Below, piece after piece: positions 44,676 through 47,006 of a stretch of 47,006 nucleotides of DNA. The stretch lies in the NCBI GenBank assembly GCA_026709505.1, contig JAPOSW010000080.1, forward strand, positions 68,811 through 115,816, read 5' to 3'. Below the pieces are notes generated by a model, which did not search any database, was not told the origin of the DNA, and saw only the letters and a list, made by a program, of their open reading frames with translations. Each line of letters begins with the position of its first letter. Position 1 is the first letter of the stretch. Made by a program: the position numbers and the translations under genes. The DNA is from Gammaproteobacteria bacterium (GTDB lineage Bacteria; Pseudomonadota; Gammaproteobacteria; Arenicellales; Poriferihabitantaceae).

Positions 44676-45151
44676 TTTGCTATCGCGTTCTGACTTCTGG
44701 GAGAGGTGAGCAGTCTGTTTTGTTTTCTTGTCATGGGCACTTTGAAATTACAAATCTAATATGCCTTGAAAAATTTCAATATAGGCAGGACAAAAAAGAA
44801 ACATGGGAGAATCAATTGTGAGCACATGGAATAACGAAACCAGCAATCACATTATGGCGCACTGAATTGAGCAAGCAATAGGTTGGGCGATAGATCGATA
44901 AGAATGCTTCGAGTATTTGAGGGACACTTTGAGTTTTTCGGAATGATATGACCAATATGAAAGACAGAAACAGGACATCTATCATTGTCCCATTTTCAAT
45001 GTTCCCTGATCTCGAAAGTTCTTTGTAATCTCGGTATTTCGATTGAATGATCATCCCGTGACACCAAACTCTGAACAGAAATCACGGGCATGATTGAGAA
45101 TGTTCGCACTGCGTTCCGCTTTCTATGCATCATGTCCTGCTCTTTGAAGAG
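44676..45151. other. 476-bp spacer without convincing genes
   Basis: An 80-codon minus-strand frame at 44812-45054 has no recognisable motif and an irregular composition; I do not accept it. Presumably the spacer holds the fic promoter. Confidence 0.45.
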
Positions 45152-45688
45152 TCATGGGGTGTCGCTTGCCATATCATTCAGTCGCACAATCTCAGCATCA
45201 ATTGCCTGCTCATAAGTTTTTGCACGTTCCTTCGAGAACATGTCTACAACTAATCCTGACAAGCCAATCAGCACCAGCGTTACTGCAATGGCGCGTATCG
45301 TCTCATTCTCTGATAACTGGAACAGGACTATCGCTATTGCGAAAGCCATAGCGGCACCGATGATTGTGTAAGCATAGAGATCTTCAAACTTTCTCACCCG
45401 TGCCTTTTCTGCATGAACAAAACGGGGCGCAGACTGTTCATACATACTCTCATACTGAGTAAGCTTAACGGAATTTCCCCAAGTGCTGACCATCCCGGCT
45501 ACGATGAAAATCATCGCAACGACAGACAAGGGGATGGGCAACGCCTGTCCGACTGGGGTTGGTGCGAACTTCCAAAGCAGGCCCGCTATCACCAAAAGCA
45601 GGGCTCCTACCAGAGCAAGTAACGACATTTCAAAGGCTTCACCCTTGGCCCAGATCATGGTATGGTCTAGAAAATTCATGTCGTGCAC
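45152..45688 (-). CDS. Four-helix membrane protein of unknown function
   Basis: 178 residues from GTG 45688, or from ATG at 45679 if the shorter start is used. Hydrophobic segments lie at about residues 22-41 (LLALVGALLLVIAGLLW), 51-71, 108-126 and 135-152. A charged loop KLTQYESMYEQSAPRFVHAE is between helices two and three. I do not recognise the family. It begins 3 bp after the SDR stop on the same strand, so the two are one operon. Confidence 0.65.
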   Translation of the reverse strand: MHDMNFLDHTMIWAKGEAFEMSLLALVGALLLVIAGLLWKFAPTPVGQALPIPLSVVAMIFIVAGMVSTWGNSVKLTQYESMYEQSAPRFVHAEKARVRKFEDLYAYTIIGAAMAFAIAIVLFQLSENETIRAIAVTLVLIGLSGLVVDMFSKERAKTYEQAIDAEIVRLNDMASDTP

Positions 45689-45691
45689 CGG

Positions 45692-46630
45692 TTATTGTTC
45701 TTTTCTGTTTCGCTCCAATCCCGTAAACTCTCGGCTGATTTCCATCAGTTTCGCTACGTTCATAGCATCCAGTGCCAGTGGATTAGGCTCCAATAGAATA
45801 TCTTCATATATGAACTTGCCTGATACAGCCGCATATCTGGAATCGAGAGCAGCGGCCAGGATGCGCTCACCACCAACCCAAGCGGGGGCAGCCAATTTCC
45901 CAAACAGTACAACGAAAAGACGCTCTATACCTCTGGTATGACGAACCAGATTTGTACGAATATAACCCGGATTCAGGCAATTGATTGAGGTGGTATTGCC
46001 GGCAAGTCGATCGGCTACGTTGCGCCCATGCATAAGCATGCAGAGTTTCGCTTGGGCATACGATTGCAACATGGACCATTTGTGTTTTTCAAGTTGCAGA
46101 TCATCCAGAAACAGCTTGGCAACTGCTTGGGTAGCCGAAGTTACATGGACGATACAAGCGTTGGGTGTTGCCTTGATCTTTTCAAGCAATAGTTCAGTCA
46201 GCAAAAACGGCCCGAGATAGTTAACTGCAAAATTCATCTCATAGCCATCAGGCGACAGTGTGCGTTCTGATAAATTCAGACCTGCACAGTTGATCAGGTA
46301 GTCAATGTGCTCGTATTGATCCAGCACCTTACCCGCAGCATTGCGAACTTGCCCCAGGTCGCTGAGATCACACCGAACGAACGTAAACTTTCCCGGGTAT
46401 CCTGCCCTGAGGAGTTCCTCAAGAACGCTTTCGGTTTTCTGGATATTGCGCCCAAACAGACAGACATCAGCACCCATTTCAGCAAAACGCTCTACCGCTA
46501 TTCGTCCCATTCCATCTGTACCACCCGTAAAGACCACCATTTTGCCAGTCAGATCCCGGTTTGGAACCTTGGGGGCTGTCTTTCGTCCTAGGAACGTATC
46601 GAACCAGCAGTTTCCGAAAGGGCGTTTCAT
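45692..46630 (-). CDS. Short-chain dehydrogenase, retinol-dehydrogenase-like
   Basis: 312 residues. The cofactor site is VVFTGGTDGMGRIAVERFAE with FGRN after strand two, which suggests NADP(H). NCAGLNLSERTLSPDGYEMN is the NAG-type motif, and Ser and Tyr-Lys positions occur in HVTSATQAVAK and MLQSYAQAKLCM. The long N-terminus and C-terminal PGYIRTNL region match the RDH/WW-oxidoreductase-like branch, which reduces lipid-like or xenobiotic carbonyls; the substrate is unknown. ATG 46630 overlaps the stop of a possible 70-codon frame. Confidence 0.85.
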   Translation of the reverse strand: MKRPFGNCWFDTFLGRKTAPKVPNRDLTGKMVVFTGGTDGMGRIAVERFAEMGADVCLFGRNIQKTESVLEELLRAGYPGKFTFVRCDLSDLGQVRNAAGKVLDQYEHIDYLINCAGLNLSERTLSPDGYEMNFAVNYLGPFLLTELLLEKIKATPNACIVHVTSATQAVAKLFLDDLQLEKHKWSMLQSYAQAKLCMLMHGRNVADRLAGNTTSINCLNPGYIRTNLVRHTRGIERLFVVLFGKLAAPAWVGGERILAAALDSRYAAVSGKFIYEDILLEPNPLALDAMNVAKLMEISREFTGLERNRKEQ

Positions 46631-46839
46631 ATCATGCCTCGTCTTCTCAATTTGCTTGTGATTTCTTTAGGAATAAATTTACAACCATTTGAATTAAAAT
46701 GATATTTAAAATTTGGTACCGGTTTGGAAAATCCTCTCGGACTCACCGAAAAACCAGATCGTATATCGTAAAGCAACTCTACAAGCCATCGTGATAACCT
46801 ACTCATGACACAAGTTTTTAGGTGACGGTATCTCCGCAT
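46627..46839 (-). CDS. Doubtful small ORF coupled to the SDR
   Basis: Predicts 70 basic residues ending KEITSKLRRRGMI. Its TGA overlaps the SDR start codon (ATGA), an arrangement often seen in real operons. No family is recognised and the DNA is AT-rich, so this may be chance. Confidence 0.22.
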   Translation of the reverse strand: MRRYRHLKTCVMSRLSRWLVELLYDIRSGFSVSPRGFSKPVPNFKYHFNSNGCKFIPKEITSKLRRRGMI

Positions 46840-47006
46840 TGAGGGAATGGAATCTCATATCTATTATAAAACCGATGGGCTCTAATTTAAGACCAAAGGT
46901 AGGATCATCCCACGCTAATTTCCAGATGCGAGTACATCATATGGATCATTAATCTATCACCTCACCACACATGACACGGCATCATCCGCCGCGGCCCGGC
47001 AATTCC
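46840..47006. other. Window end, possible start of another MITE-like copy
   Basis: No gene is seen. The last 13 bases, GCCCGGCAATTCC (46994-47006), exactly match 10666-10678 inside the MITE. TCATATGGA (46937-46945) matches part of the left MITE end. The spacing differs from the first copy, so this is only suggestive. Confidence 0.25.

Noticed and set aside
44812-45054. An 80-codon minus-strand frame upstream of fic
   Set aside because: Composition is irregular, no RBS or motif was seen, and it sits in an AT-rich spacer.
1-47006. CRISPR arrays, tRNA or rRNA genes
   Set aside because: I looked for regularly spaced direct repeats and for tRNA-like TTCGA arms with cloverleaf pairing and found none. 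This was by eye, so a covariance search could still find something.

Overview
This window reads as a catabolic island for methylated amines and betaines from a proteobacterium. The organism is probably marine and possibly host-associated. That placement is an inference from gene content: trimethylamine monooxygenase, heterotetrameric sarcosine oxidase, a DddP-like protein and a glycine-betaine ABC importer all occur here. No rRNA, tRNA or ribosomal gene is present to fix the taxonomy.

Left part (1-12.9 kb): the 3' end of soxA and soxG (sarcosine oxidase) converge on a small membrane protein and an Lhr-type helicase. A 1.2 kb spacer with an AbiEi-like remnant follows, then tmm (trimethylamine to TMAO). 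Next comes a dead restriction-modification pair (D12-class adenine methylase and SacI-like endonuclease, both frameshifted). A 261-bp MITE-like element with 28-bp inverted ends and a 9-bp target duplication lies just beyond it. The part closes with a FkbM methyltransferase and a divergent amidinohydrolase/DDAH-like enzyme.

Middle (13.0-31.3 kb): a minus-strand operon (DUF1989-GcvT fusion, Rieske oxygenase, beta-carbonic anhydrase) is divergent from a glycine-betaine/proline-type ABC importer (binding protein, terminator, ATPase, fused double permease). Beyond it lie remnants of a cytosine-C5 methylase and an IS30-family transposase. Then come a HAD phosphatase, a dimethylglycine/sarcosine dehydrogenase-like flavoprotein beside a non-pyrrolysine MttB-family protein, a toxin-antitoxin pair with a frameshifted zeta-like toxin, and an orphan PhnD-like binding protein.

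Right part (31.3-47 kb): a long minus-strand operon encodes BKACE, carnitine dehydrogenase fused to a thioesterase, an SDR, a CaiA-like acyl-CoA dehydrogenase, an ADP-forming acyl-CoA synthetase, a CaiD-like hydratase, a DddP-like M24 protein, a GNAT and a BetA-like GMC oxidoreductase. Upstream are an IS5-family element with intact ends and a broken transposase, a fic gene broken by a 13-bp tandem duplication, a membrane protein and an SDR.

Together the intact genes suggest a route from gamma-butyrobetaine/carnitine (and choline) to glycine betaine, then stepwise demethylation via dimethylglycine and sarcosine to glycine. Trimethylamine oxidation and possibly DMSP use sit alongside. Most of the defence and mobile genes are decayed, while the metabolic genes are intact. 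Function calls come from motif recognition without database searches.
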